Shown piece by piece: positions 1-10,540 of a stretch of 64,000 nt of DNA; within the stretch, counting starts at the first letter, position 1; each line of letters opens with the position of its first letter. A program made the translations under genes and the position numbers. Source of the DNA: Schistosoma haematobium (taxonomy: Eukaryota; Platyhelminthes; Trematoda; Strigeidida; Schistosomatidae); contig NC_067195.1 of assembly GCF_000699445.3 (NCBI RefSeq), positions 67,142,591 through 67,206,590 of the forward strand, in the 5' to 3' direction. The notes beneath the pieces were generated by a model. That model did not search any database. It was not told the origin of the DNA and saw nothing but the letters and a program-made list of their open reading frames with translations.

Positions 1-290
1 TTTCTAATTATAAATGATTTAAATCATATCATAGGCAGGAAGCAGGGCCGATAAGGACTCTAGAATGCTCGCACGGGTTTTATGCGTCATTGGTCCGATC
101 GATAATTCACTGCTCTCTAATTGGCGATATCATCACGTTATACATTAACAAGGGACACAGGCCACAAATTATAACAATAACTGACAATAACCTAACAGAA
201 TTAAAATTTGTTAATTGAAGCTTATATCAAACATATAACGTTGTAGTATAAATCAGATTAGTCAATTTAGATAAATATCTATAATTTATT
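1..290. other. AT-rich flank, nothing recognised
   Basis: No open frame with a recognisable domain and no repeat shared with the rest of the window was seen. The stretch ends where an RTE 3' tail begins. Confidence 0.5.
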
Positions 291-584
291 TACTTACGCC
301 TGTTACTCTTAATGGGGTATAGGCCGTCGACCAGCATTCTCCAGCCCACTCTGTCCTGGGCCATCCTTTCTAGTTTTATCCAATTAAATACACTCTTCTC
401 ATGTCTGTCTCCATTTCTCGGTGTAATGGGTTCTTTGTTCCTCCCCTCTTCTTCTTCGGCCCTGAGGATTCCATGTGAGGGCTTGTCTTGTGACACAGTT
501 GGGTGCTTTCCTCAATGTGTGTCCTATCCACTTCCATCGCTTCCTCTTGATTTCTTCCTCCGCTAAGATCTGGTTGTTCTCTCC

Positions 585-1108
585 TTGTTATATCTTGTTA
601 CTGTTTTCCAAAATCCCATCCTCGTCGCCAATTGTTTTAACTTATCAATCGTTTGCTACTTGTTATATCTGGTCGTCGCTGATTGTTGTGTCGAAAACGC
701 TTATCATTTATACTCGAAACGGGGGACCTCGTCAAGTCCCACGACGCGAAAGTAAGGACACAAAGACTGGTATAAGTGAAGATTTATTGACCACAAAACA
801 CGACGACGATGACCTTAGTCGAAAATACACTCATTTATATATTGATTGCACACCCATTTTGATTAATAATTAGGATGAAATCACATATATGAAAAATACT
901 TAGAGTTACAACAAATCACAGTCTGAGCATAGTTCATGTTCATTGAATTCAAAAATATCGTATATTATGCAGAATAAAATATCATACTAGAAAAGACAAC
1001 AAATACTACATTGAGTAATCCTTACATTGAATTAAAACGGAAGTAATATTGAACAAAACTCATAATGAGTAAATCAATCGAAAATTGACTTTTCTTCCCA
1101 TCATCCCA
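585..1108 (-). mobile_element. LTR-retroelement remnant: LTR plus PBS
   Basis: A 524-bp insert lies inside the RTE copy and is flanked by a possible 4-bp duplication CTCC (581-584 and 1109-1112). Read on the minus strand it starts with TG at 1108. The segment 1108-633 (476 bp) ends with CA and behaves as one long terminal repeat. Two bases further on, 630-612 matches the complement of the 3' end of tRNA-Ser(GCU), as expected for a minus-strand primer binding site. Only about 27 bp of internal sequence follow before the RTE resumes. A TATA-like motif (701-714) and an AATAAA (near 786) lie inside, but their order is not that of a textbook LTR. No gag or pol is present. The LTR start is less certain than the PBS. 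Confidence 0.6.
612..630 (-). promoter_or_regulatory. tRNA-Ser-type primer binding site
   Basis: The plus strand here reads AATCCCATCCTCGTCGCCA, which equals the acceptor end plus CCA of a typical metazoan tRNA-Ser(GCU) as I recall it. The minus strand would therefore prime from that tRNA. It sits two bases after the CA end of the putative LTR, the normal PBS position. Confidence 0.65.
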
Positions 1109-1725
1109 CTCCCATAGTAGGTTGTTGCCGATAGTGTCTAACCAACGGATCTGGAGGTTTTTGGATAGATGGGTGTTAAAAAACACTTGTATCTTCTGGA
1201 AAATAGATTTCGTAGTTCTCCAAGTTTCCACCCCATACAGTAGAACTGTCTTGACATTTGTATTCAAGATTGTGACTTTGGTGTTGATTGGCAATTGTTT
1301 TGAGTTGCAGATGTTCTTCAGTTGTAAACATGCTGCTCTTGCTTTGCCGATCCGATCCTTCACATCTGTATCAGGTCCACCGTGTTCACCAATGATGCTG
1401 CCCAGATATGTAATCGTTTATACATCTTCCAAATCTTCTCTGTCAATTGTGATTTGATTGGTGCGTGTTGTGTTGTGTCGGAAAATCTTGTTTTTTCCTT
1501 TGTGTATATTGAGACCAACTGCTGTTGAGGCTTCTGTTACACTGGTCGTCTTCTCCTGCATTTGTTGTTGCATGTGTAATAGAAGAACAAAGTCTAGATC
1601 GTCCAGCTTCATCTTAGCTGTTCACTGTATCCCGTGCTCCCCCCCACCATATGTTGAGGTCTGCATAATCCAGTCGACCACCATGAGAAAGAAAATGAAG
1701 AGAGTAAGCATTCTTGCCTATATTA

Positions 1726-3663
1726 TTTGCAATTGATCTCTATTAATTTCCTATGAATGTAATGTTACAAATAGTGTTTATTTGAAGATTACGTAATAAT
1801 CCAGCTTTCTTATATATTCGATTCTGACTTTTCCAGTAACCGCTTATTAGTATAAACGTATTCGAATAATTTATGTGTCTTATTTTATTTAATAACAGAA
1901 TCACAATTATCAGCGCTAATCCTATTAAAGCAATAAGATTGGACTGCTTTAAATGATCTGTGTTTATTCCAGAGCATACCGAACTACTTAATAAAAAAGT
2001 CATAACACACTACATTAGATTTTAAACAGCTAGAGATTAGCTGAAATTCATCAAAATAATCAACAAAACGACAAGAAACTATGTGAAAAATGCAATTTTG
2101 TCTTCAAAGCCGCGATACATTTGAAAACTCATTACCATTATGAAAGATTGTACTAATAAAATACTTTGTACAAAACTCATGTAGGTAGATATTCCACTGT
2201 TCTATTGTGGTCAGTTAAAAAAGATTAGTAGGTCTATGTATTGTGTTTAACTTTGAACGCTAATGTGCAACTATTGTTTGCTATAACAATAATAAAATTA
2301 GTGAAAACAACAGTTGTTTATCGAAATAAAGGAATAAATTATCAAAATCAATTTTTTTTTCTGGCATTAGATGTTAAATTCAATATCTATTTCAGTAAAT
2401 CATACATGCTGCGTGTGAAATAAGAACCGTCAAGTTTCTAGTTTTATTTTACATTTTGAAAGACACCATGATGTTTCCAGAAACTAGAAATGACCGTTTA
2501 TTTCTGTATATTAAAAAAAAGAAAGTAAAGTAATTCTTATTAGAGACTTTACCCAAGTAGTTGTATATCGGTTCAATAAACAATTCATTGTCTCGCTACC
2601 CAATTAATCTAATCAAACTAACCAGACACGTTTAGCTAAAATATGCATGTTACATCATTAAAAAAAATTATTTTTTTCACTGAATACTACGGTTATTATT
2701 CAGAGAAGCTCAAATTCGAAGATTCTGAAATGCTTCAATCTCCATAGTAATTGTTTCCTTTGAAGACTTTAACAATGTTATAAGCAATATTCATAATACA
2801 AGCCATTATGCCAGGGTGTTATTTAGATCGATGATCAAACTATAGACTTCAATCTCAAAATTTTTTTAGAATCTGAAGTATGTCTAGTTTCTTCACATTA
2901 CTCATTCCTGTGCCATCAAGTATGATGTATCAAATGTAGTATGAAATCCTAAAGATATTTGTAATTCGAATTTACATCCACTTATGTGTACCGCATATGT
3001 GAATGAATTGATTGATATTAAAGCAATCAGATTTTTGTACAGAGCAGATGATGCTTGAAATTATGAAATACCGAATAACTTTGAAATGACTAGTGGCTTT
3101 TGAAGATTTTTTAGCGAAACTTATTTAGGTCTGTAACCTTAATTTTATTTGGGTTTTTTTAAATGAAAAAGTGTCATACATTAAGGCATTAAATCGGATT
3201 GAGCTATTCAACACCTTCAATTCGCGTTCAGATATATTTTCCTTTTTATCAAACTATTCATATTCTTAGACTAAATTAAATTGTAACCTTCAGTAGAGTG
3301 AAAAGAACATTCATATTCTGGGATTATTGTGTTTAGTAAGTTAAGACTTTTCAAAGGTTGGGTTTCTAACCTTGGACTTCCACACAACTTCAAAATTTTC
3401 CATGAATAATTTTTGATATTCCCTTAGTTACATAACAGTGTCCTGTTTTATTATAGATTACTATTTTTAGAAAATAACTATACTTGCTATTCATCAGCTT
3501 TAGTAAACGATTTTGTTGAAAAGAAAATTGCTTTGCCGAGTCACTTTCATTTTCGTTAATGGACGAATTAAGAGTCCTAAAATATCAGTGACATAACTCC
3601 CTGAAAGACATAACTAGGAAAACTAGACCCATCCTAATGAACTAATTAATATACTTAAAAATG
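1726..3663. other. AT-rich, no element recognised
   Basis: About 1.9 kb of AT-rich sequence with homopolymer runs. Short open frames of 60-86 codons occur but show no family motif and no codon-use contrast. Confidence 0.45.
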
Positions 3664-3940
3664 TCAGTATAGGGTTGTGGAGATTGTTGTGTTTTATTCA
3701 GATCATGGACCAATCATTGTGAGACTACCACTGAAAACCTGAAAGCATTGGACGGGCTTTCTCTCTTAGTATAGGGCTCATTAATTTGCGTCCACGATTC
3801 CGCATGGGTGATTCAAACCCAGTAACTTTGGTTTCACGCGCGAACACTCAACCTCTAGACCAACAGGCTGGGATCCAACGGTGTTGATGTCTGACTTCAA
3901 AATATTTCGCACTGTCGTGGATTGGTTGAAGTTGAACATT
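3664..3940 (-). mobile_element. Degenerate tRNA-SINE/hammerhead copy
   Basis: The tail motif (AGGGTTGTGGAGATTGTTG at 3671) is followed by decayed hammerhead and tRNA-like head sequence in minus orientation, ending in the shared ACGGTGTTGATGTCTGACTTC head motif near 3878. The hammerhead core is destroyed. Just beyond it, 3916-3938 carries the same head motif (GTGGATTGGTTGAAGTTG) in plus orientation, a small trace of the head-to-head arrangement seen at other loci. Confidence 0.7.
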
Positions 3941-5486
3941 TCTTATGAAATAGGAGTGATAATCTATACGTTATAATCAATGTTTTAAAAAATATAACTT
4001 ATTTCGTATCAGCCTATCAGAAAGCAATCAAGTAGCATGCAAGTTCTATGAATTATTTTACTTCAATATAACATAAATTGTACCTTAAAAAACATAAAAA
4101 ACAAATATTGGATACACTTTCAATATCAATCTAAATCGTTGTACTGTAATCTCACTGTATATATGATCAGCTGATCAATCGATTTTCAGCTAAAATTTTA
4201 TATTTGCACCCTCTAAAGAAAATAGACTGGAATAACAAGAGTAGACAGTCTGTGAAATCATATTAATTTTATATGTTAGTATTGCGTGATGAAAATCAAC
4301 CAAGATTATATCAAAGTTACATTTATCTGTAATATAGAGAACTTTTAGATAAATTTTCAAACTCTTCACATGATCAATAGTTTATAATCATATTTATTAC
4401 TTATTATCTCCTTAGAAGCAAATAAGATAGAGCATGTATTAATTGTAAGGAAATAGGAATAATAAAGCTTTATTTACGAAATAAAACTAGTGAAATTATG
4501 TTTTTAAAAGATAAAACTCAGTTTTTTCAACTGGTATCAATGTTATTGGAATTTACTAATACAAAAGGCGTTTATTTGATTCAAATGTATTACTGCTTTA
4601 TTTCATATTATATTTTTAGTACAATATAAAGTTCTCAGCACAGAGTATTTCAACACGTTTCCGTTTCTTGCTTCTTGGTCGATTCTGAGGATAACAAATT
4701 GAGTGATCGCCAGTTAGAAGTTAGTAGTTCAGTCAATCGACATCTAAATCATGTACATTCGTTTCGCTGCATATTGCCAGAAACCACGATATTTGTGATT
4801 GGGCCTTTAGTAAATTGTACAACGAAAGGTTGTACACTTTCAAAACGTCACCTGAATAGGTTATGGGGTTAATAGCCATAATGATGTATTAAAACAAACA
4901 AAATTACATAACTTGTTGAAATATCTTGATGGGAGGAACAGGTAGCTCGGATGCTCAAGCAGGCTGCCACAAATTTCGTCATAATTTATTGAAAAAATGT
5001 TCACGAATTTGATTATTCACATGTCCGAAATCGTAAGAGGAACCTGTCATTGCTGAAACTAAATAAACACAATCAATTCATTCATTTGCTCATATCCTAA
5101 AACTTCATTGGATAATCAGTCAGTATTGTGCTATTTGATTAACAGAAATGTTAGAAATTCATCCATTAATGTGTAAAATGTACGCATTAAAATGAGTTCA
5201 CCAATGAAGCTACTTGATTTGTCTTAGCGATAAAACTTTCTTTTAGTGATTTTTATTATTGATCAATCAATTATATCTTCCCAATTAATGAAAATGTAGC
5301 TACATTTTGGGAACTGAATTCATATCATTAGTCCTCTAATAACTTTGATGCTGAACTATTCGATAAAGTACTACATTACCACATGTTGTACAAATGTAAG
5401 TCAACTGAAATGTCTTTGAATCTTAATTTACATAGACTTTAACAACTACTTAGAATACAATTTTTTATCTTGCAGGTACACACTTA
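3941..5486. other. AT-rich, no element recognised
   Basis: No shared repeat or domain was seen. A 65-codon open frame at 4675-4872 has no recognisable motif. Confidence 0.4.
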
Positions 5487-5566
5487 TTTACTTACTTGCT
5501 TACTTACTTACTTACACCTTTTACCCCTCGTGGAGGAGCATAGGCCGCCCACCAGCATTCTCCATT
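5487..5566 (-). mobile_element. RTE 3' tail fragment
   Basis: The plus strand shows (TTAC)n followed by the RTE 3' end motif (GGAGGAGCATAGGCCG) and then CATTCTCCA, after which homology stops. It is a strongly 5'-truncated insertion of about 80 bp. Confidence 0.75.
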
Positions 5567-6261
5567 TAATTCATACACATCCACTCAATGAAAATCAACT
5601 TAAAATATACACATAAGTGATATATAAAGAGGTTCTTTAAGTTTGAAGTGATGAATAAAACAAAAGTAACGTTCATTGGAAATATAAAAAAATTTATAAT
5701 GACCGGTTCTTATATAAAATTTATGTTGCTTAGCAATCAAGTTATTCAAAACAAGTAGAGATGTCGGCTAAAGGAAATAGTATGTTTTTGTTGTCTCATT
5801 TCAAAATCAACAATCAGTTGAACTACAAGTAGTAACGATAGTACAAATTTATTCAGGAAATAAGATATATGAGACAACCTTTCAGGTTTTAACGTGTGTC
5901 ACAGAAAAAATAAATAAGCATATATACAAAATATAGTTGGTGTATATCAATACATTAGTCATATATTTTCGCTTCTTTTTCTTAAACATAAAATATTAAG
6001 TTAATTCTTTCATTATGTCAAGAATTTTATTATTGCTTATTAATTAGGAAAAGATTTAGAAACTATACATCGAACGTTAAGTGATAACTTTCAACAACAA
6101 AAAAACGTATTTCAACTGAGATATTGTCACACAGAGAAATGTAGTCTATCAAAGGATACTATTGTCCAAATTTGGTCTTCAGCATCATTTATTTAATAGT
6201 AGTACATTAAATCAATAATACGATTGTTTAATTGTTTATAAACTAATGAGATTTTACTTTC
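5567..6261. other. AT-rich, no element recognised
   Basis: No gene or shared repeat recognised. Confidence 0.4.
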
Positions 6262-6517
6262 TTTTTTACTTACGCCTGCTACTCATCGTGGAGGAGCATA
6301 GACTGCCAACCAACACTCTCCACTCAACCTTGTCCTGGGAAATCCTTTCCAGCTTTTTTCTGTTTTTATTCATACTTTTCATATCTGCTTCTATTTCCCG
6401 ACGTAATGTGTTCTACAGCCTTCCTCTTTTCCGCTTCCCTTTATGATTACAAGTTAGGGTTTGGCTCGTGATGCAACTTGATGATTTTCGTAATGTATGT
6501 CCTAACTTCACCTGTAG
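6262..6517 (-). mobile_element. RTE 3' fragment, left half of an inversion composite
   Basis: The minus-strand RTE 3' end begins at the TTACTTACGCCTG tail and extends about 255 bp, to the region encoding the last part of the reverse-transcriptase ORF. It abuts RTE 5' UTR sequence in the opposite orientation. Confidence 0.75.
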
Positions 6518-6650
6518 CTCTTCTAGAGTTACTGCCGGTCTCAAGCCCGGGTGAAGGAGGACGTTTGGGCATTGTGTTAGCGACCCGATCCCGTAGATAA
6601 GTAAGCCGATAAAAAAACGTTGACCAGAAACTACTGAGATATTTAAGACT
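6518..6650 (+). mobile_element. RTE 5' UTR, inverted half of the composite
   Basis: This matches the leader that precedes the RTE ORF at 10212-10340 (CTACTGCCGGTCTCAAGCCC-like motif, then GTTAGCGACCC, ATCCCGTAGA and ACCAGAAA). Orientation is plus whereas the adjoining 3' part is minus. The 5' end of the leader faces the junction, the geometry expected of twin-priming inversion. Confidence 0.65.
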
Positions 6651-6776
6651 AATGCTAACCTTTATTTTGGTAAATAGTCTGTACTGAAGGAGAACATAGG
6701 TGAGGACAACTGAATTACATTTAGGATAAAATTACTGAGTTACTTCGTAAAATAGAAAAACCATACTATAATACTT

Positions 6777-6951
6777 AATTTGCAAAATGTTCAATAATTG
6801 TCTCGAAATTCGTTGTTCTTGCATTTCCATACTAATTGCTTTCTATTCCCGTTCTTCCTTTCTTGATCTTCCCCATCTTCTGCTGCCAGACATTACATTC
6901 CTGACTCGCGTCATATACTACTTATATCAATCTAAGTAGCACGCACCACAG
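6777..6951 (+). mobile_element. MITE-like repeat, left end missing
   Basis: The right two thirds of a ~280-bp repeat found also at 24095, 37530, 52054 and 59320. The shared right end reads TAGCACGCACCACA. The left third is absent or too diverged to see. No coding capacity. Confidence 0.6.
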
Positions 6952-8155
6952 TCAATTTAAAATTTCTAGAAAAATTAACAATCATTTGTACAAATAGTTT
7001 CACACTATTTCCCTTGAAAAACCTTGAACCAGATTGCCAGGTGAAACGTTGGATTTACTTCAAATTCTTTCGCTGAGATTTTACAAATACATTCTTCCTC
7101 TTTAAATCATTTGTACAGTTTCAAATATCAGTGAATTGAGTGAAATTCTTTGAATTTATCAACCAGTTCACTTCGATTGACCGTTTTATTCAAATATGTC
7201 AGATACTTAAAAGAAACAGAATACATTTAGATAAGACTGTATATTAATGAAGTGATTCAATTAATCTATATCCAGTAGTCACTATAAACTGTTGAATAAA
7301 AACAGATAATTCTTACTATCTTACAAATAATAAGGAAATGACATTCCATATCACTTGACAATACAATTTTATTCGTGACATCATTATTTAAGACCAATAG
7401 ATATTAAACGATTATAGATATCGTTGAAAAGGTTTAATATAAATTTTGGTAAATCAGTAGTAGTCACTTAAGTTGTATCAACGAATTGAATCTCAAAACA
7501 AACAACGCTTCTTTGACATTTTGTATTCAGTTCAAAACCTGAAGTAACTTATTATATACTGATGACCTCATCATTCTAAGGTTAACTGAATGTGAAAATG
7601 CCTTGAAAACTTATTTACATTGTATATAACATATCCATTGTTTTTGGACTGAACATGTATATCATAAACCAAACCTTCTATCCATTTCATTCAAGCTTTT
7701 TTTAAGAAAGAAAACAATATTTCAATAAATTTTAATAATCTTGAGATAAAATCTGTGAGAAATGATAATAAGAAAACTCACTGAAGTTGAGACTAACAAG
7801 TAATAAAAGCCTTTAATAATTCATTCCAACCATAAGAATCAATACAAGTGAACAAATTTATCAACTATCTATAAGGTGCCTTGTTATCTTTCTTGCTTAT
7901 TCAAAGTAAAAGTATCGAATTTCATAAACATTACATGTATAACAGGCATTTATTCAAATCACGATGCTTATTTAACGTCGCCAATAAGACAACCAATTAA
8001 TTCTTGTTGTTTTTCTTTCTCATTGAGAGCTTAAGCCTAAATGCCTCATCAGTGCATTTTAAAAAAGAGACGAACAAGAAATGGAGTACAAACTATTTAC
8101 TATACAAACTTGGTATTAATAATAAACGGAATACATCCATTAAGACATTCATTAA
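6952..8155. other. AT-rich, no element recognised
   Basis: Over 1 kb of AT-rich sequence without shared repeats. Ends at the left arm of the Penelope inverted repeat. Confidence 0.4.
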
Positions 8156-8670
8156 GAAAGATTAGTTCAGCGAAGAGTTCTCTTTTCGACGAAACTCATT
8201 TTCAAAGCTGCACAATCGCAAATATATATACTTATTTTTACAGGCTGATAATTATACTGATGATAAACTTGTTATACATGGTGACAGTGAGGCTAAATAA
8301 ACAAAGGTATTAAAAAGATTTCAAAACGAGGAAAGTTTAATAATCGTTTGATTGTTAATGGCTCAAGTATTCATCAAAAGATAGATAGGGAAATTATCAT
8401 TGGGAAAGGATGGTTCAGCATGATAAGATAAAATGTTGAAATTGAGATTAAATGTAATCAGGAGGATCGTAGAAACAAAATAAAACATTTAAGGCTAGAG
8501 GATTTAAGGGGAAGGTGGAAAGTGAAGCAGATGGCTGTAAAGGAACAAGAGTATGAAAAAGAGAGGAAAAAATTTAATACATTAAGACCATGGTAGAAGG
8601 AGAGGTTGTACCAATCTCTTTTGCACACACAAATCTTGTTTTTCCAGATGTATGGTTGTTGCTTCGGCAA
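8156..8670 (-). repeat. Left 515-bp inverted arm of the PLE
   Basis: Reverse complement of 9266-9780. The outer edge is GAAAGATTAG at 8156, the inner edge TTCGGCAA at 8670. Weak similarity runs about 20 bp further inward, then stops. Confidence 0.85.
8168..8196 (+). ncRNA. Hammerhead-like remnant in PLE arm
   Basis: CGAAGAG, a stem-II-like GTTC with CGAC, and GAAAC follow in hammerhead order. The first core box lacks the canonical CTGANGA start, so it is probably inactive. PLEs are known to carry hammerhead motifs in their terminal repeats. The same motif occurs on the minus strand at 9739-9767 in the other arm. Confidence 0.35.
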
Positions 8671-8732
8671 CGCGAAGAAGACGCTACAAGAAAATGAAGA
8701 ATCTGTAGCTCGAGGTCGTAAATGAAGAATTG

Positions 8733-9352
8733 GACCTTTTTAAGGAGATAGTTATCAAAAACGGGAATCCTTCGATATTCATTGATAAGAATATAAAACC
8801 GAAAACGCCAAAAACACAAATAATTACAGTACAAAAGAAAAATTTTTTACGTGAACATCAACATCAAAGGTGATAGAGCGAGATATATCATAAAGAGGAG
8901 AGTTTCTGATTCCTTAAAAAGAAAATTATTCGCGGCAGCATTGCGAATATCACTCTCCAGGCGATGATTGTTCACCAATAATCTGAAAGATAAATTATCT
9001 CATCTGACCAACTCAATATGCATTTACCAATTTACCTGCTCTTGTGGAGCTTGGTTTATATGTCGTTCGATGCGTACTTTATACTAAAGAATTCAAGAAC
9101 ATTGTCAGGCGTGGCTAAAAAGAGGAGGCAACGGCTCAATAAGAAGTTCTATAATCGAACACCTTGTGAACACAGGTCATTCAATCAAGACAGACTCTGC
9201 GTTCAAAGTCATCTACAAGGTAAGTAGAAGTCTTCCTAAGACAATTAGACTACATCTTCTTTGCATTGCCGAAGCAACAACCATACATCTGGAAAAACAA
9301 GATTTGTGTGTGCAAAAGAGATTGGTACAACCTCTCCTTCTACCATGGTCTT
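8733..9352 (+). pseudogene. PLE ORF C-terminus, GIY-YIG endonuclease, frameshifted
   Basis: Several frames must be combined to read it. A connector is readable first (KNGNPSIFI near 8760, then ARYIIKRRVSDSLKRKL near 8880). An endonuclease part follows, with YQFTCSC-like sequence near 9030 and SSIIEHLVNTGHSI near 9150. The C-terminus has LLCIAEATTI and a QPLLLPWS-type end at 9352. The His in EHL..TGH, the EA pair and the final LPW motif are typical of Penelope-type GIY-YIG C-termini. Stops and frame changes make it a pseudogene. The last part (from 9266) is inside the right arm, so the same residues are encoded inversely at 8584-8670. Confidence 0.7.
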
Positions 9353-9780
9353 AATGTATTAAATTTTTTCCTCTCTTTTTCATACTCTTGTTCCTTTACA
9401 GCCATCTGCTTCACTTTCCACCTTCCCCTTAAATCCTCTAGCCTTAAATGTTTTATTTTGTTTCTACGATCCTCCTGATTACATTTAATCTCAATTTCAA
9501 CATTTTATCTTATCATGCTGAACCATCCTTTCCCAATGATAATTTCCCTATCTATCTTTTGATGAATACTTGAGCCATTAACAATCAAACGATTATTAAA
9601 CTTTCCTCGTTTTGAAATCTTTTTAATACCTTTGTTTATTTAGCCTCACTGTCACCATGTATAACAAGTTTATCATCAGTATAATTATCAGCCTGTAAAA
9701 ATAAGTATATATATTTGCGATTGTGCAGCTTTGAAAATGAGTTTCGTCGAAAAGAGAACTCTTCGCTGAACTAATCTTTC
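9266..9780 (+). repeat. Right 515-bp inverted arm of the PLE
   Basis: Contains the last ~29 codons of the PLE ORF and about 430 bp of 3' UTR. Exact partner of 8156-8670 in every stretch compared. Confidence 0.85.
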
Positions 9781-9804
9781 CTAATTAATAATGAAATAAT
9801 AATT

Positions 9805-9972
9805 TTATGGTTGAATTCATGAATCAATCGAAGCTAGACCACCACGGAAAACCTGGAAGCACTGGACAGCCGTTTCGTCCTAGTATGGGACTCCTCAGCA
9901 GTGCGCATCCACTATCAATCCACGTGGGATTCCAATCCAGGACGTATCGGTCTCGCGGGCGAAAGCGAGATA
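9805..9972 (-). mobile_element. tRNA-SINE/hammerhead copy, head truncated
   Basis: Minus-strand copy with tail TTGAATTCATGAATC at 9811, an intact-looking hammerhead at 9859-9904 and a partial B-box region (GGATTCCAATCCAGG near 9928). The A-box part of the head is missing. It lies 25 bp from the PLE right arm. Confidence 0.8.
9859..9904 (-). ncRNA. Hammerhead ribozyme, core intact
   Basis: Read on the minus strand: stem I GCACTG pairs with the terminal CAGTGC, the first core box is CTGAGGA, stem II is GTCC with GGAC, the second box is GAAA. Stem III is CGGCTG folded on itself (one G-U), and the cleavage triplet is GTC. All residues required in the hammerhead core (CUGANGA, GAAA, NUH) are present. 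Stem III is only about three pairs, as in schistosome Sm-alpha ribozymes that work best as dimers. Confidence 0.75.
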
Positions 9973-10211
9973 AAAGAATTATTATTAGTTTAGTACAGTA
10001 CAAACAACAAAGAAACAACCAGTAAGAAACTATTCACGGATTAAGAAATCAAGATTTGCCGTTTTAATAGCTGAATCAAATGTTCTATTATAATCATTAT
10101 TTCATTGGTTAATTGAACGTGATAAGCTAGATCGTTTTTTGTTTTTATATTCTTAATAATATAAATGTAACTTCAAGTTTTTCAAATATACAAACATTAG
10201 AATCCGTTATT
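9973..10211. other. AT-rich spacer
   Basis: No shared repeat recognised. Confidence 0.4.
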
Positions 10212-10540
10212 AACTCCACCTGGAATCCCTCCGGGGGCTACTTCCGGTCTCAAGCCCGGATAAATGAGGAGAGTTGAGCATGGGGTTAGCGACCCCATCC
10301 CGTAGAAAATTAACTCGCTAAAAATCTAACCAGAAAAAATTATTAAAATCATTTAAACTCTGCTCTAGGAGTCAGGAGATCTTCATTAAGAAGAACTATG
10401 ACGCATAATGATGAAAGCCGAATTCCTCCGGGGGTCACATGGCCGATTCCCCTTTCTGACAACCAGAGCGACCACTTATTTAGGTACATGGAATACTCCT
10501 ACAATGTGAGACACCGAGAGAGTTCCAAATTGCTGCAGAA
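10212..10540 (+). promoter_or_regulatory. RTE 5' leader
   Basis: Shared with 6518-6650, 22386-22505 and 33492-33585, which supports it as a defined 5' region of the element. It contains GTTAGCGACCCCATCCCGTAG near 10284. Near 10485 the endonuclease N-terminus is already readable (GTWN) in another frame, so an indel separates the true start from the open frame that begins at 10541. Confidence 0.6.

Larger units (their letters stand above)
291..1725 (-). mobile_element. RTE-clade LINE 3' end, interrupted
   Basis: This is the 3' part of an RTE-type non-LTR retrotransposon on the minus strand. The 3' end is at 291, where the plus strand reads TACTTACGCC, the end shared by most RTE copies in this window. 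Pieces of the reverse-transcriptase C-terminal region can be read in several frames: MKLDDLDFVLL near 1612, then the KTVLLYGVETWR block near 1300, then the AQDRVGWRMLV block near 370. Homology to the copy at 14028-15141 runs up to about 1725. The reading frame is broken by frameshifts and by a foreign insert at 585-1108, on either side of which the RTE sequence resumes without loss. It is a dead copy. The family assignment is by recall of schistosome SR2/Perere-3-like elements. Confidence 0.85.
8156..9780 (+). mobile_element. Penelope-like element with inverted pLTR-type arms
   Basis: The unit consists of a left arm 8156-8670 (minus), a central coding part about 8730-9352 (plus), and a right arm 9266-9780 (plus) that overlaps the ORF end and the 3' UTR. 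The two arms are exact inverted copies wherever I compared them, 515 bp each. PLEs commonly end in long repeats (pLTRs) that may be direct or inverted, and this fits that layout. The central part encodes connector and GIY-YIG-type endonuclease sequence but no reverse transcriptase, so the element is 5'-truncated and non-autonomous. Arm identity suggests recent formation or gene conversion. Confidence 0.75.

Noticed and set aside
475..873. 132-codon plus-strand open frame
   Set aside because: It spans the junction between an antisense RTE fragment and an LTR insert, so it is a chance frame across two elements.
8458..8670. 70-codon frame duplicated exactly at 9266-9478
   Set aside because: The identity comes from the PLE inverted arms. 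The protein mostly covers the 3' UTR in a frame different from the endonuclease.
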